From Mycoplasmataceae bacterium (GTDB lineage Bacteria > Bacillota_I > Bacilli_A > Mycoplasmatales > Hepatoplasmataceae), in contig JABSQD010000010.1 of assembly GCA_013214765.1 (NCBI GenBank), positions 1 to 10,783 on the forward strand: 10,783 nt of DNA, in the 5' to 3' direction. Made by a program: the position numbers and the translations under genes. Shown here in pieces: positions 1-8,654 of the stretch. Below the pieces are notes generated by a model, which worked only from the letters and a program-made list of their open reading frames with translations, had not been told where the DNA came from and did no database searches. The number at the start of each line of letters is the position of its first letter. Within the stretch, counting starts at the first letter, position 1.

Positions 1-30
1 GTTCTTAAAAAAGTTATAAAGGAAAATTAA
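1..30 (+). CDS. Possible 3' end of an upstream gene (partial)
   Basis: The first bases can be read as the last codons of a gene entering from the left. Frame 1 gives VLKKVIKEN and a TAA at 28-30; frame 2 gives FLKKL and a TAA at 17-19. Either stop lies just before the next ATG at 32, as in tightly packed operons. In Bacillus the matching metallophosphoesterase gene (ysnB) follows rdgB, a purine NTP pyrophosphatase gene, so rdgB is a guess from synteny only. Too little sequence is present to identify the product or choose the frame. Confidence 0.25.
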   Translation, partial: VLKKVIKEN

Positions 31-31
31 A

Positions 32-514
32 ATGAAAATATTGATAATATCAGATATACATAATGATTTAAAAAAACTTAAAGAAATATTTAACTCTAAT
101 AAAAATGTAGATATAAAAATATATTTAGGAGACTTTCAAGTTTCGAAATCAGAGCAAATAAAATTATCAAAAAAATTTGATTATATTGTAATGGGTAATT
201 GCGATTATTCTAATATTTCTCCCATAACGAAAGTAATAACTTTAGAAGGGATTAATATATTTTTAACTCATGGACATTATTATTCATCTTTATTTACTAA
301 AATTGATTTTTCGAAATTATTAATTGATGCAAAAAAACAAAATTCATCAATTATTTTACATGGCCATGATCATATTTCTGCTAAAGAAGTTATTGATGGA
401 ATAATAAGATTTAATCCTGGTTCCCCGTCATATCCAAGAAAAGGTCCTCCTTCGTATGGACTTCTTATTATTGAGAATAAAACAATTATATCATTGGAGC
501 ATATTATAATTTAA
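32..514 (+). CDS. YfcE/YsnB-type metallophosphoesterase
   Basis: A 160-residue, single-domain calcineurin-like phosphoesterase of the small bacterial YfcE/YsnB/MJ0936 group, which hydrolyses phosphodiesters with a two-metal centre, probably in the cytosol; the natural substrate is not established. The metal-ligand motifs are all visible in order: DIH (D8, H10), GD (G33-D34), GNCD (55-58), THGH (79-82), GHDH (111-114, where GHTH is more usual) and NPGS (128-131). Length is normal for the family and there is no signal peptide or membrane segment. The ATG at 32 is preceded by AAAGGA at 18-23 with 8-base spacing, which supports this start. It probably ends an operon coming from the left, since an 83-base gap and a tRNA follow. 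It contains no Trp codon, so it does not test the genetic code. Confidence 0.9.
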   Translation: MKILIISDIHNDLKKLKEIFNSNKNVDIKIYLGDFQVSKSEQIKLSKKFDYIVMGNCDYSNISPITKVITLEGINIFLTHGHYYSSLFTKIDFSKLLIDAKKQNSSIILHGHDHISAKEVIDGIIRFNPGSPSYPRKGPPSYGLLIIENKTIISLEHIII

Positions 515-515
515 T

Positions 516-548
516 CTCTAATTAAAATTTAAGAGTTTTAAATCTTAA
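516..548 (+). terminator. Possible weak terminator after the phosphoesterase gene
   Basis: Two alternative short inverted repeats lie just after the stop codon: CTCT (516-519) with AGAG (532-535) followed by TTTTA, and TTAAGA (529-534) with TCTTAA (543-548). They overlap, so only one can form at a time. Both are AT-rich and short, and neither is followed by a long T tract. Such repeats arise easily by chance at this base composition. Confidence 0.25.
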
Positions 549-562
549 TGAATAGTAAAAAA

Positions 563-571
563 TGGTATTAT
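563..571 (+). promoter_or_regulatory. Candidate promoter for tRNA-Arg (extended -10)
   Basis: TGGTATTAT at 563-571 fits an extended -10 element (TGn followed by TATTAT). It would start transcription near 578, leaving a leader of about 20 bases for RNase P to remove before the tRNA 5' end at 598. No good -35 box is seen 16-18 bases upstream, which is common in Mollicutes. Chance matches are frequent in such AT-rich sequence. Confidence 0.35.
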
Positions 572-597
572 TATATTGTTGGTTGTCATAAAAAAAT

Positions 598-674
598 GCC
601 CGGGTAGCTCAGTAGGATAGAGCACGTGCCTTCTAAGCATGGGGTCACAGGTTCGATTCCTGTCTCGGGCACCA
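598..674 (+). tRNA. trnR: tRNA-Arg (anticodon UCU)
   Basis: A complete 77-base cloverleaf can be folded by hand. The acceptor stem is 598-604 with 664-670 (7 pairs, one G-U). The D stem is GCTC/GAGC (607-610 with 620-623). The anticodon stem is 625-629 with 637-641 (one G-U) around loop CTTCTAA at 630-636, giving anticodon TCT at 632-634. The variable loop is five bases (642-646). The T stem is ACAGG/CCTGT (647-651 with 659-663) with loop TTCGATT. The discriminator is A671 and CCA is encoded at 672-674. It reads AGA, by far the commonest Arg codon in these genes, and AGG. Fold and anticodon are seen directly; arginine identity follows from the code. Confidence 0.97.
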
Positions 675-700
675 TTTTTTTATCAAAAAAATATTTTTTT
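675..700 (+). terminator. Candidate terminator of tRNA-Arg: A/T-only hairpin
   Basis: Directly after the CCA come seven T (675-681), ATC, seven A (685-691), TA, and seven T (694-700). The A run can pair with the first T run to make a 7-bp hairpin followed by a U tract, the layout of an intrinsic terminator. It can also pair with the second T run instead. The stem has no G-C pair and would be weak, so the U tracts may matter more than the hairpin. Confidence 0.4.
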
Positions 701-714
701 GCTAATTTAGATAG

Positions 715-720
715 TAAAAT
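715..720 (+). promoter_or_regulatory. Candidate -10 box for the DUF3196-type gene
   Basis: TAAAAT at 715-720 would start transcription around 727, only about four bases before the ATG at 731. No -35 box and no Shine-Dalgarno site are evident. The match is weak and such hexamers are common here. Confidence 0.25.
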
Positions 721-730
721 ATTAATATAT

Positions 731-1423
731 ATGGAAAATAAATATTATATTGAAATTCGAAATAAAATAGAATTATTTATTATTAAAAATGAATATGAAA
801 AGGCATTAAAAGTAATTAATGAAGAATTATCTATGCCATACATTCCAATAGAGTTTGAGAAGTTTTTATTGGAATCTTTAAATAATATTCCAATTAATGA
901 TAAAAAAAGTGTGTTTAATTTATCTTTGGAAAAAATTCTTGATTTATTAATTAAATTAGATAAAAGTAATAAAGATTTTTCGGAACTTATTCAACATTTA
1001 AGTAAATTTAATCTTAAAAATGAAAAAGATGAATTAGAATATTATTTTTCTAAATCAGAGAACAAAAGAAATAGAGCAATGATATTTGAATTATTAATTA
1101 AAGAAAAAGTTGATATGGAGTGTGAGTATGGAAACCCTACTAAAGTAGAACCAGTTACTGAATCAATATCATATCTTGCAGATAAAGAAAAACTTAAAAA
1201 TAGATTAGATAAAATCCCAACCTTGATAGAACCATCATATAGATTATTAGATGAAATATATTTAACAAAACATTTAGGACAAAATTTAGACAATGAATAT
1301 ATAGATATGATTTTGTTTACATTGTCAAGAATATTTAAAGATGATGAATTAGTTAATGGTATTGATAATTACGATGAAATAAAATTAAAAATACAAAATT
1401 TTAAATCATTCGACAACTTATAA
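731..1423 (+). CDS. DUF3196-type Mollicute protein, helical, unknown function
   Basis: A 230-residue, mostly helical, charged cytosolic protein without membrane segments or Trp. Near the N terminus (about residues 13-33) it has a TPR-like helical hairpin ending in EEL, then SMPYIP and FE (34-43). This is the pattern I associate with the DUF3196 family (PF11428) of Mollicutes, which includes Mycoplasma pneumoniae MPN330; that link is from memory, and no function is known to me. The ATG at 731 is chosen because the frame runs upstream into the tRNA, which cannot be coding. This start lacks a Shine-Dalgarno site, so translation may begin on a nearly leaderless mRNA. R10 is encoded by CGA (758-760), unlike the usual AGA. 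It sits alone between the tRNA and the tig promoter. The gene call is solid; the family call is moderate. Confidence 0.8.
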   Translation: MENKYYIEIRNKIELFIIKNEYEKALKVINEELSMPYIPIEFEKFLLESLNNIPINDKKSVFNLSLEKILDLLIKLDKSNKDFSELIQHLSKFNLKNEKDELEYYFSKSENKRNRAMIFELLIKEKVDMECEYGNPTKVEPVTESISYLADKEKLKNRLDKIPTLIEPSYRLLDEIYLTKHLGQNLDNEYIDMILFTLSRIFKDDELVNGIDNYDEIKLKIQNFKSFDNL

Positions 1424-1430
1424 ATAAGAG

Positions 1431-1436
1431 TATAAT
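1431..1436 (+). promoter_or_regulatory. Promoter (-10 TATAAT) for tig-lon
   Basis: A perfect TATAAT lies 7 bases after the stop of the preceding gene and 30 bases before the tig ATG. Transcription would start near 1443 and leave a leader of about 24 bases holding the AAGGA at 1456-1460. The only -35 resemblance is TCGACA at 1410-1415 with a short 15-base spacer, which is weak. No CIRCE-type inverted repeat (HrcA operator) is seen here. Confidence 0.5.
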
Positions 1437-1466
1437 TTAAAAGAATTATTATAAAAAGGAATTACA

Positions 1467-2744
1467 ATGGCAAATTTAAAATTAATTAAAAATGATAATT
1501 ACGTTAAAGTAATTATTAAAGAATCAGGAGATAATTGAACTTCGTTCATTAATAAATCTAAAAAAAATCTAATAGATAATTTAGAACTTAAAGGTTTTAG
1601 AAAAGGAAATGTACCAGAAAAAATAGCTGAACAAAATATTTCAAAAAAGAATATTTGACATAAAGCTGCTGATTTATTGATAGAAGTAGAATATTCTAAA
1701 GCAATTCAAATGTTAACGAAAGAAAAAATAGCCACAAGACCAACATTTGATATAAATAAGGTAACTGATGAAGAAATTGAAGCAGAATTAAAATCAGTTT
1801 TGATGCCTAGAATTAAAATAGGAAATAGAGATTTGATTAAAATAGAGTTTAAACCTGAAAAGGTTACTGAAGAAGAAATAAATATCGAAGTTAAACAATT
1901 AAATGAGATGTTAACAAAAACAATTAATGTTGAAGATGAAAAAGCAGTAGTTAAAGTTGGAGATGTTGCAAATATAGATTTTTTAGGAAAAACAAATGGA
2001 AAACCGTTTGAAGGTGGAGATTCAAAAGATTTTGATCTTGAGATAGGGTCTAAATCATTTATCGATGGATTTGAAGAAGAGATTATTGGAATGACTAAAG
2101 GTCAAATTAAAAATTTTAAAATTACATTTTCAAAACAATATCCTGAAAAAGATTTAGCAGGTAAAGAAGCAGTTTTTACAGTCACATTAAATATGATTAA
2201 AAAAATAACTTTACTTAAGGGAAAAGAATTAGAAACAAAACTTAAATCATTTGGATTCGATTCAAAGGATGATATTGTTACAAGAATTAGAGAAGTTGCA
2301 ATAGAAAAAAAAGAGCAAATGGAAAATGATAAATTTTTTAGAGAATATATAAATGAAATTATTAAATTAAAAGATACAAATGTTATTATTCCTCAAGAAA
2401 TTTTGGATCAAGAAATTGAAAAAGAATTCAAAAGAATGGAAGTTCAAATAGTTGAACAAGGAATGAATATGAAAGATTATTTCAAAATGTTAGGTACATC
2501 AGAAATAGAATTTAGATCAAATAATTTAAAAGATTCAGCAACAAAAAGAGTTAGAGATGGATTAATATATTCACATCTTATTGAAGAATTAAAGATTGAA
2601 GTAAAAGATGAAGATTTAGAGTCAGAATATAAAAAAATTGCAAAAGATTCAAAAACTTCAATTGAAAAAGTAAAAAAACAAATAAATAAAGAATCTATCG
2701 AATCTAATATTATTTTTATAAAACTAATTAATAAAATTAAATAA
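1467..2744 (+). CDS. tig: Trigger factor, ribosome-associated chaperone
   Basis: Trigger factor binds the ribosome beside the exit tunnel, shields nascent chains and usually has peptidyl-prolyl isomerase activity. The frame encodes 425 residues, normal for the family, when two TGA codons (1536-1538, 1656-1658) are read as Trp. The N-terminal ribosome-binding domain (about 1-115) has the signature loop GFRKGNVP at 43-50. An FKBP-type isomerase domain follows at about 160-245, with GDVANIDF and a GKPFEGG-type loop. The helical C-terminal chaperone region covers about 250-425. The ATG at 1467 has AAGGA at 1456-1460, 6 bases upstream. Only 19 bases separate it from lon, so the two are probably co-transcribed, placing a folding helper and a misfolded-protein protease together. 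A standard-code gene caller would lose the first 70 residues, including the ribosome-binding loop. Confidence 0.96.
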
Positions 2745-2751
2745 TTAATTT

Positions 2752-2757
2752 AAGGAG
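2752..2757 (+). promoter_or_regulatory. Shine-Dalgarno site that fixes the UUG start of lon
   Basis: AAGGAG at 2752-2757 is the best ribosome-binding site in the window and sits 6 bases before TTG 2764-2766. No ATG lies in a suitable place, so this site supports UUG initiation for lon. Confidence 0.8.
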
Positions 2758-2763
2758 AACAAA

Positions 2764-5067
2764 TTGGAAACAAAAAAACTACCAATACTATATATTAGTC
2801 AGGACACCATTCTTCCTCAGTCAATTAAGGAAATTAAAATTTCGAAGGAAGAATCTATACTTACTATTAATGTTGCAAGAGAAAGAAATAAAAATCAATT
2901 GATTATAGCTCCTAAACATCCAAAAAATGATTTTGGAATTTTAGCAAAAATTATTAAAGTTAATGATGAATTAGGTCAATATATAATTATTGAAGGAATT
3001 AAAAGAATAAAATTTAAAAATTTAACTATTGATAATAATGGTGTTAAATATTCTGAATTCGAAACATTAAAAGAAACTATTGGTAAGAAAAAAACAATTA
3101 TAGAAATTAGAAATATTTTAACTTATTCAATTGAAAAGTTCGAAGAATTACCATTTGAAGTAGACAAAACAGAAGTAGAGGAATTAAAAAAACTTACAGA
3201 TTCTAAATTCATTGATAGATTTGCTTCTTTACTTCCGTTATCTTCTAAAGAATTATTTCCATTAATTTCAATTATTAATATTGAAAAAAGATATATTTAT
3301 GTTGTTCAGCAATTTACAAAAATAGCTGATAATTCTTTATTACCAGATGAATTAAATGAAACAAAAGATGGAATAAATAAAAGAGTACAAAAAAAAGTTC
3401 AATCACAACAAAAAGAATATTATTTAAGAGAACAAATTAAAGCTGCTCAGTCAGAGCTTGATGAATTAACAGGGAATGATAATGAATTTGATGCTTATAG
3501 AAAAAGAGTAAAAAATAATCAATATCCCAAACATATAAAAGAAAAATTAATGTCTGAAATAAGAAAATTAGAACAAACTCCCGCTCAAGCTCAAGAGGCT
3601 AATATCACAAGAACATATATTGAATGATTATTAGATTTACCATATTGAACAAAAACTGAAGAGATTATTGATATTTATAAAGCACAGAAAATTTTGGATT
3701 CAAATCATTATGGATTAGAAAAACCTAAAAAGAAAATTATTGAATTTTTAGCAGTAAAACAACAAAATCCTAATGCAAAAGGATCAATAATTGCATTAGT
3801 TGGACCACCAGGAACAGGGAAAACAACAATGGCTAAATCAATAGCCGATTCATTAGGAAGAAAACTAGTTAAAATTTCCTTAGGTGGAGTTAAAGACGAA
3901 GCTGAAATTAGAGGTCATAGAAGAACATATATTGCTTCTCAACCAGGAAAAATTATACAAAGTATGAAAAAATCTGGAGTTATTAATCCTATTATTTTAT
4001 TAGATGAAATTGATAAAATGTCAGCTGATTTTAAAGGAGATCCAACTTCAGCAATGTTAGAAGTTTTGGATTATGAACAAAATTCACAATTTCAAGATCA
4101 TTATCTTGAAGAAGAATATGATTTGTCAAATGTTACTTTTATTGCGACTGCAAATTATTTTCAAGATATCCCAGAAGCACTTATTGATAGGTTAGATATT
4201 ATTGAGGTTTCTTCATACACAGAACTTGAAAAAATACAAATTTTTAAAAAACATTTATTTAAAAAAGTTCTTGATGAAACTAAAATTGAAAAAAGATTAT
4301 TTAAATGAAATAATTTAGCAATTAAAGAATTAATTAGACATTATACAATAGAGGCTGGAGTTAGACAATTATACAGAGAAATGAATACTGTTGCCAGAAA
4401 ACTATTAGTTAAAAAATTTAATAAAGACTTAAAAAATTCTATAACAATAACACCTAAATTACTTCAAGAGTTATTGGGCCCAAAAAAATATGATTATACT
4501 AAGATTGATAAAAAACCTCAAACAGGAACAGTTACTGGTTTGGCATGAACACAATATGGAGGAGACATTCTTCCTATTGAAGTAAGTTTGCACCCAGGAA
4601 AAGGAGAAGTTATTATCACAGGACAATTAAGAGATGTAATGAAAGAATCCGCAACAATAGCTTTGTCTTTTATTAAGGCTAATTCTGAATCATTTGGAAT
4701 TAGTAGTGAACAATTAAAAAAAATAAATGAAATGAATATTCATATTCATTCTCCAGATGGAGCGACACCAAAAGATGGGCCATCAGCTGGTGTGACATTT
4801 ACTACAGCTATTATTTCTGCATTAACGAGTAAAAAAGTATCCCAATATATTGGTATGACTGGTGAAATTTCTTTAAGAGGACATGTTTTACCAATCGGTG
4901 GTTTAAAAGAAAAATCAATTTCAGCATATAGATCTGGATTGAAGAAAATTTTTATTCCTAAAAAAAATATTAAGGATTTAATTAATATTCCTCAAGAAGT
5001 AAAAAATAATTTAGAAATTATTCCAATAGAAAGATATTCAGAAATATTTAATGAAATATTTAAATAG
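2764..5067 (+). CDS. lon: ATP-dependent Lon protease
   Basis: Lon is a cytosolic AAA+ serine protease that unfolds and degrades damaged and regulatory proteins as a ring. The frame encodes 767 residues, within the usual LonA range, with four TGA codons as Trp (3625, 3646, 4306, 4546). The N-terminal LAN domain (about 1-200) begins LPILYIS, diverged from the common LPVLPLRD, and a coiled-coil linker follows. The AAA+ module has Walker A GPPGTGKT (347-354), Walker B ILLDEID (411-417), sensor-1 TAN and a sensor-2 Arg in GVRQLYRE. The C-terminal protease domain has the Ser-Lys dyad: S674 in DGPSAG and K717 in GGLKEK, with the same 43-residue spacing as S679/K722 of E. coli Lon. The start is TTG, supported by AAGGAG. 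It probably shares the tig transcript. No HrcA/CIRCE operator is seen upstream. All catalytic residues are present, so it should be active. Confidence 0.97.
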
Positions 5068-5133
5068 ATATTTATAGATTTATTTATGCAATATTTATAA
5101 AAATTAAAATGTTTTAGAATAAACTTCACAATG

Positions 5134-5159
5134 ACTTTTAAAAGAAAGTATTATTTTTT
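5134..5159 (+). terminator. Possible weak terminator after lon
   Basis: ACTTT (5134-5138) and AAAGT (5145-5149) can form a 5-bp stem with a six-base loop, followed by a T-rich run to 5159. The stem is short and AT-rich. The T run also abuts the valS -10 box, so it may belong to that promoter rather than to a terminator. Nothing else recognisable was found in the 106 bases between lon and valS. Confidence 0.3.
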
Positions 5160-5160
5160 G

Positions 5161-5171
5161 TATAATATAAT
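5161..5171 (+). promoter_or_regulatory. Promoter (-10) for valS-rluD, overlapping TATAAT boxes
   Basis: TATAAT occurs twice with a one-base overlap, at 5161-5166 and 5166-5171, just before the valS start at 5174. Using the first box, transcription would start around 5173, essentially on the start codon, giving a leaderless mRNA. There is no Shine-Dalgarno site. No convincing -35 hexamer is seen; TTTAAA-like sequence lies near the expected position at 5137-5142. Confidence 0.55.
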
Positions 5172-5173
5172 TA

Positions 5174-7723
5174 TTGAACAAAATAAAAATTAAATATAAT
5201 CCAAAACAATCAGAAAAAAAAATACAATCATTTTGAAAAAAAAATGATTATTTTAAATTTACAAATAAAGGAAATAAAACCTTTTCTATTATTATGCCAC
5301 CACCAAATGTAACAGGAAAATTACATTTAGGTCATGCATGAGATTCTTATTATCCAGATATGTTAATCAGATATAAACAATTAAATGGATTTGAATCTAT
5401 TTGATATCCAGGAATGGATCATGCAGGTATTGCAACACAAGCTAAAGTAGAACAAAAAATTTTTAATGAATATGGAAAAAATAGATTTGATATTGGAAGA
5501 GAAGAATTTATTTGTAAGGTTTGAGATTGAAAAGAGCATTATGCATTAAATATTGAATCACAATGAGATAAATTAGGTATTGCTCTTGACTATGATAAAA
5601 CTAAATTTACATTAGATAATGATGTTAATTCATTAGTTCTAGATTCATTCATTAATTTATATAATAAAGGATTAATTTTTAAAGGTAAAAGATTAATTAA
5701 TTGAGACCCTGTTTTAAAAACTGCTATTTCTAATATAGAAATTTTACATAAAGTTCAAAATTCTAAAATATATAATATTAAATATAAATTTGAAAATTCA
5801 AATGAATATATTATCATAGCAACCACAAGACCAGAAACAATGTTTGGGGATGCGGCAATTTTTGTAAACCCTAATGATAAAAGACATAAAGAAAAAATTG
5901 GTAAATTTGTTATTAATCCTTCCAATGGAGAAAGACTTGAAATAATGTCTGATAAATTTGTTGATATTGAGTTTGGAACAGGAATTTTAAAAGTAACTCC
6001 AGCTCATGATTTTAATGATTATAAATTATATAAAAAATATAATTTAAAACTTGTTAATATAATGAATGAGGATGCAACATTAAATGAATTGTGTGGAAAA
6101 TATTCAGGGATGAATATAGATGATGTTAGAAAATCTTTAATTAATGAATTTGGTTCTAATGGAGTATTAGATTCTATTTTAGATTATAAAAAAACTGTTG
6201 GTATTTCGGAGAGATCAGGTTCTATAGTTATACCAATGATATCTGAACAATGATTTCTTAAATCATCTCATTTAGCAAAAATGGCAAATGATGCTCAAAA
6301 AAAAGATTCTACTAAAATTGATTTTTATCCTTCTAGATTTGAACAAGTATATATAGATTGATTAAAAAATATGGAAGATTGATGTATTTCTAGACAATTA
6401 TGATGAGGACATAGAATTCCAGTATGATATAAGAATAAGGAAATGAAGATTCAAATAGAATCTCCAGGAAAAGAATGAATTCAAGATGAAGATGTTCTTG
6501 ATACATGATTTTCATCAGCACTATGACCAATAGCATTTCTTAATAAAGATGTAATTTCTAGATCCGACAATATTAATTATTTGTCAGATACATTATTTAC
6601 TGGATATGATATTATATTATTTTGAGTTTCAAGAATGATTTATCAATCTTTAGAATTGAAAGAAAAATCTCCTTTTAAGAAAGTTATTATTCATGGATTA
6701 ATAAGAGATAAATATGGAAAAAAAATGTCAAAATCATTAAATAACGGAATTAATCCAATCGATGTTATTCATAAATGAGGTTCAGATTCTTTAAGATCAT
6801 TTTTATTAGGAAACTCAACACCAGGACAAGATATTAAATTTAATGAAATAAAAATTCAATCAGCATGAGATTTAAATAATAAATTATTTAATTCTTGAAA
6901 ATTATTACAAATGTTAATTGGTGATAATAAAATTGAAAGAAAATCTATAAAAAATTTAAATTTATCTAAAATAGATAAATATATTGTTTCTAAAATATCT
7001 TTATTTAAAAAAATATTAGATAATAATATTGAAGAATATAATTTATCAATTATTTTTAATGAAATGAATAAAATAGTTTTTGATGATTTTTCAAATAATT
7101 ATTTAGAATTTATCAAACAAGATAAAAAAAATATAAAACAGTTATCTAGAGCAATTAATATTTTCACTGAATTGTTAATACTTTTACATCCGATGATACC
7201 TTTTGTCACTGAGGAAATTTATCAAGAAATGAAAAATATATCTTCTCTTAAGAAATCAATTATGGAGGAAAGATTTTCGTCAATTACTCCAATATTTGAT
7301 TATGATATTAAATTATTATTGGCTTCATTAAAGGTTGCCAGAATTATAAATTCAAAAATGGAATTTAAGAAAAATGATAATGTTGAAATATTTATCGAAA
7401 CAGATAAAAAAATTAATATTAATTTTATAAATAAATATATTTCATATTTAAATGCTTATATAACTACAAAGAAAAAAGATGAATATAATGAAATAGAAAT
7501 ATTTCCAGATATTGGAATAATATATTCAACATTTGATAAAGCAAATAATAAATCAATTGATGAATTAAGAAAAATAATTTTTAAAAAAATAAAATTTGAG
7601 ATAAAAAGATCCAATTGAATTGTATCTAATAAAAAATTTATGTCAAATTCAAATTCTCAATTAGTAAAGAATGAAAAGAAAAAAATTAAATTTTATTCAG
7701 ATTCTTTAGAATTTATGAAATAA
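5174..7723 (+). CDS. valS: Valyl-tRNA synthetase
   Basis: A class Ia aminoacyl-tRNA synthetase charging tRNA-Val, with an editing domain that clears mis-acylated threonine. The frame encodes 849 residues with 21 TGA codons read as Trp; under the standard code it is in fragments. PPPNVTG (42-48) leads into the HIGH-type motif HLGH (51-54). The CP1 editing domain has TTRPET (217-222) and PAHDFND with the conserved D279. Next come ISRQLWWGHR, DTWFSSALWP and KMSKS (517-521), then the helical anticodon-binding domain and a Lys-rich tail like the ValRS C-terminal arm, though short. The start is TTG 5174: an in-frame TAA at 5168-5170 rules out extension, and the first ATG (M41) lies inside the active-site motif. 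No Shine-Dalgarno is present and TATAAT sits just upstream, so initiation is probably leaderless. rluD follows after 7 bases. Confidence 0.96.
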
Positions 7724-7730
7724 TAAAATA

Positions 7731-8639
7731 ATGAAATTTAAATATTTAAATGAAAATAATATAAGATTAGATAAATTTCTATCACAAGAAATTGATTTTC
7801 TTTCGAGAGAACAAGTAAAAAAATATGTTAAAAATGGATGTGTATTTATAAATAGTATTGTTAAAACAAAACCGAATCAATTAATTTTTTTTAATGATGA
7901 AATTACATTTTTATTAGAAAAAACTAATTTTAGTAAAGATTTAAAACCTTGACCAGAGGGGAAAATGCCTAAAATTATATATAGTTGTGATGATTATTTA
8001 ATAATAGATAAACCATCAGGATTGGTTGTCCATCCTGGAGTAGGAAATATTGATAATACATTGGTAAATATATTGATTTCTCAAGATATTCCACTTTCAA
8101 AAATTGAATCAAATAGACCAGGAATAGTTCATAGAATAGATAAAAACACTTCAGGATTACTTATTATTGCAAAAACAAATAAATTTCATGATTTTATTTT
8201 AAAAACTTTTTCTAATGGAAAAATAGAAAAAATTTATGAACTTATTACAGATGGAAAATATAAAACATCAAAAGGAATTATAGATGCTCCGATTGGAAGA
8301 AATCCATATAATAGAAAATTAATGATGACAACGTTAAAAAATTCTAAACCAGCTAAATCTATTTTTTTTATAAAAGAATCATTTAAATATAATGAATATG
8401 TTGAATTTAAAATTTTGACAGGTAGAACACATCAAATTAGAGTTCATTCTAAATTTATGGGAGCAGAAATATTTAATGATCCTGAATATGGAAAAAAAGT
8501 ACATAATTTAGAATTTGGACAATATTTACATGCAAAAAAAATATCATTTACTGATATGAATGGAAATGTAAAAATATTTCATTCTGAATTGCCTAAACAA
8601 ATGATTGAAATGCTTAAAGAATTAAGGGCTTTAAAATAG
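7731..8639 (+). CDS. rluD: RluD-type large-subunit rRNA pseudouridine synthase
   Basis: RluA-family enzymes isomerise uridine to pseudouridine; RluD acts on helix 69 of 23S rRNA. This 302-residue protein, with one TGA as Trp (7951), has an N-terminal S4 RNA-binding domain (about residues 12-60, starting IRLDKFLS). The catalytic domain has HRIDKNTSG (134-142) with catalytic Asp D137, a KIYEL segment carrying the conserved Tyr, and RTHQIRVH (232-239). The S4 domain plus length point to RluD/YlyB-type proteins rather than short RluA, but the exact target cannot be read from sequence; RluC-type is an alternative. The ATG is 7 bases after the valS stop and lacks a Shine-Dalgarno, suggesting coupling or re-initiation from valS. 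Its TAG stop touches the -10 box of the next gene. A standard-code gene caller would cut off the S4 domain. Confidence 0.92.
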
Positions 8640-8645
8640 TATAAT
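8640..8645 (+). promoter_or_regulatory. Promoter (-10 TATAAT) for the RNase J-family gene
   Basis: A perfect TATAAT begins on the base after the rluD TAG stop and ends 9 bases before the ATG at 8655. Transcription would start near 8652, leaving a leader of 0-3 bases. No Shine-Dalgarno precedes this ATG. No good -35 box is seen; TTAAAG at 8614-8619 is 20 bases away. Confidence 0.55.
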
Positions 8646-8654
8646 TTATATGTT

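Noticed and set aside
626-730. Upstream extension of the DUF3196-type frame to an ATG at 626
   Set aside because: This part lies inside the tRNA-Arg gene and its 3' flank; the GVTGSIPVSGT-type peptide is the usual false translation of a tRNA T arm. The ATG at 731 begins the conserved-looking protein.
1042-1293. 83-codon open frame on the minus strand
   Set aside because: It lies entirely inside the DUF3196-type gene on the opposite strand, has no ribosome-binding site and looks like a shadow of AT-rich coding sequence.
5135-5144. CTTTTAAAAG palindrome upstream of valS as an operator
   Set aside because: Short A/T palindromes of this kind are expected by chance at this composition, and no second copy was noticed.
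5068-5173. T-box leader or other riboswitch upstream of valS
   Set aside because: The gap is only 106 bases, very AT-rich, lacks the conserved T-box core and any strong stem, and the promoter sits right at the start codon.
1467-7723. Apparent frameshifts or pseudogenes: tig, lon and valS split into pieces under the standard code
   Set aside because: All breaks are TGA codons in one continuous frame; reading them as Trp restores full-length proteins with intact motifs.
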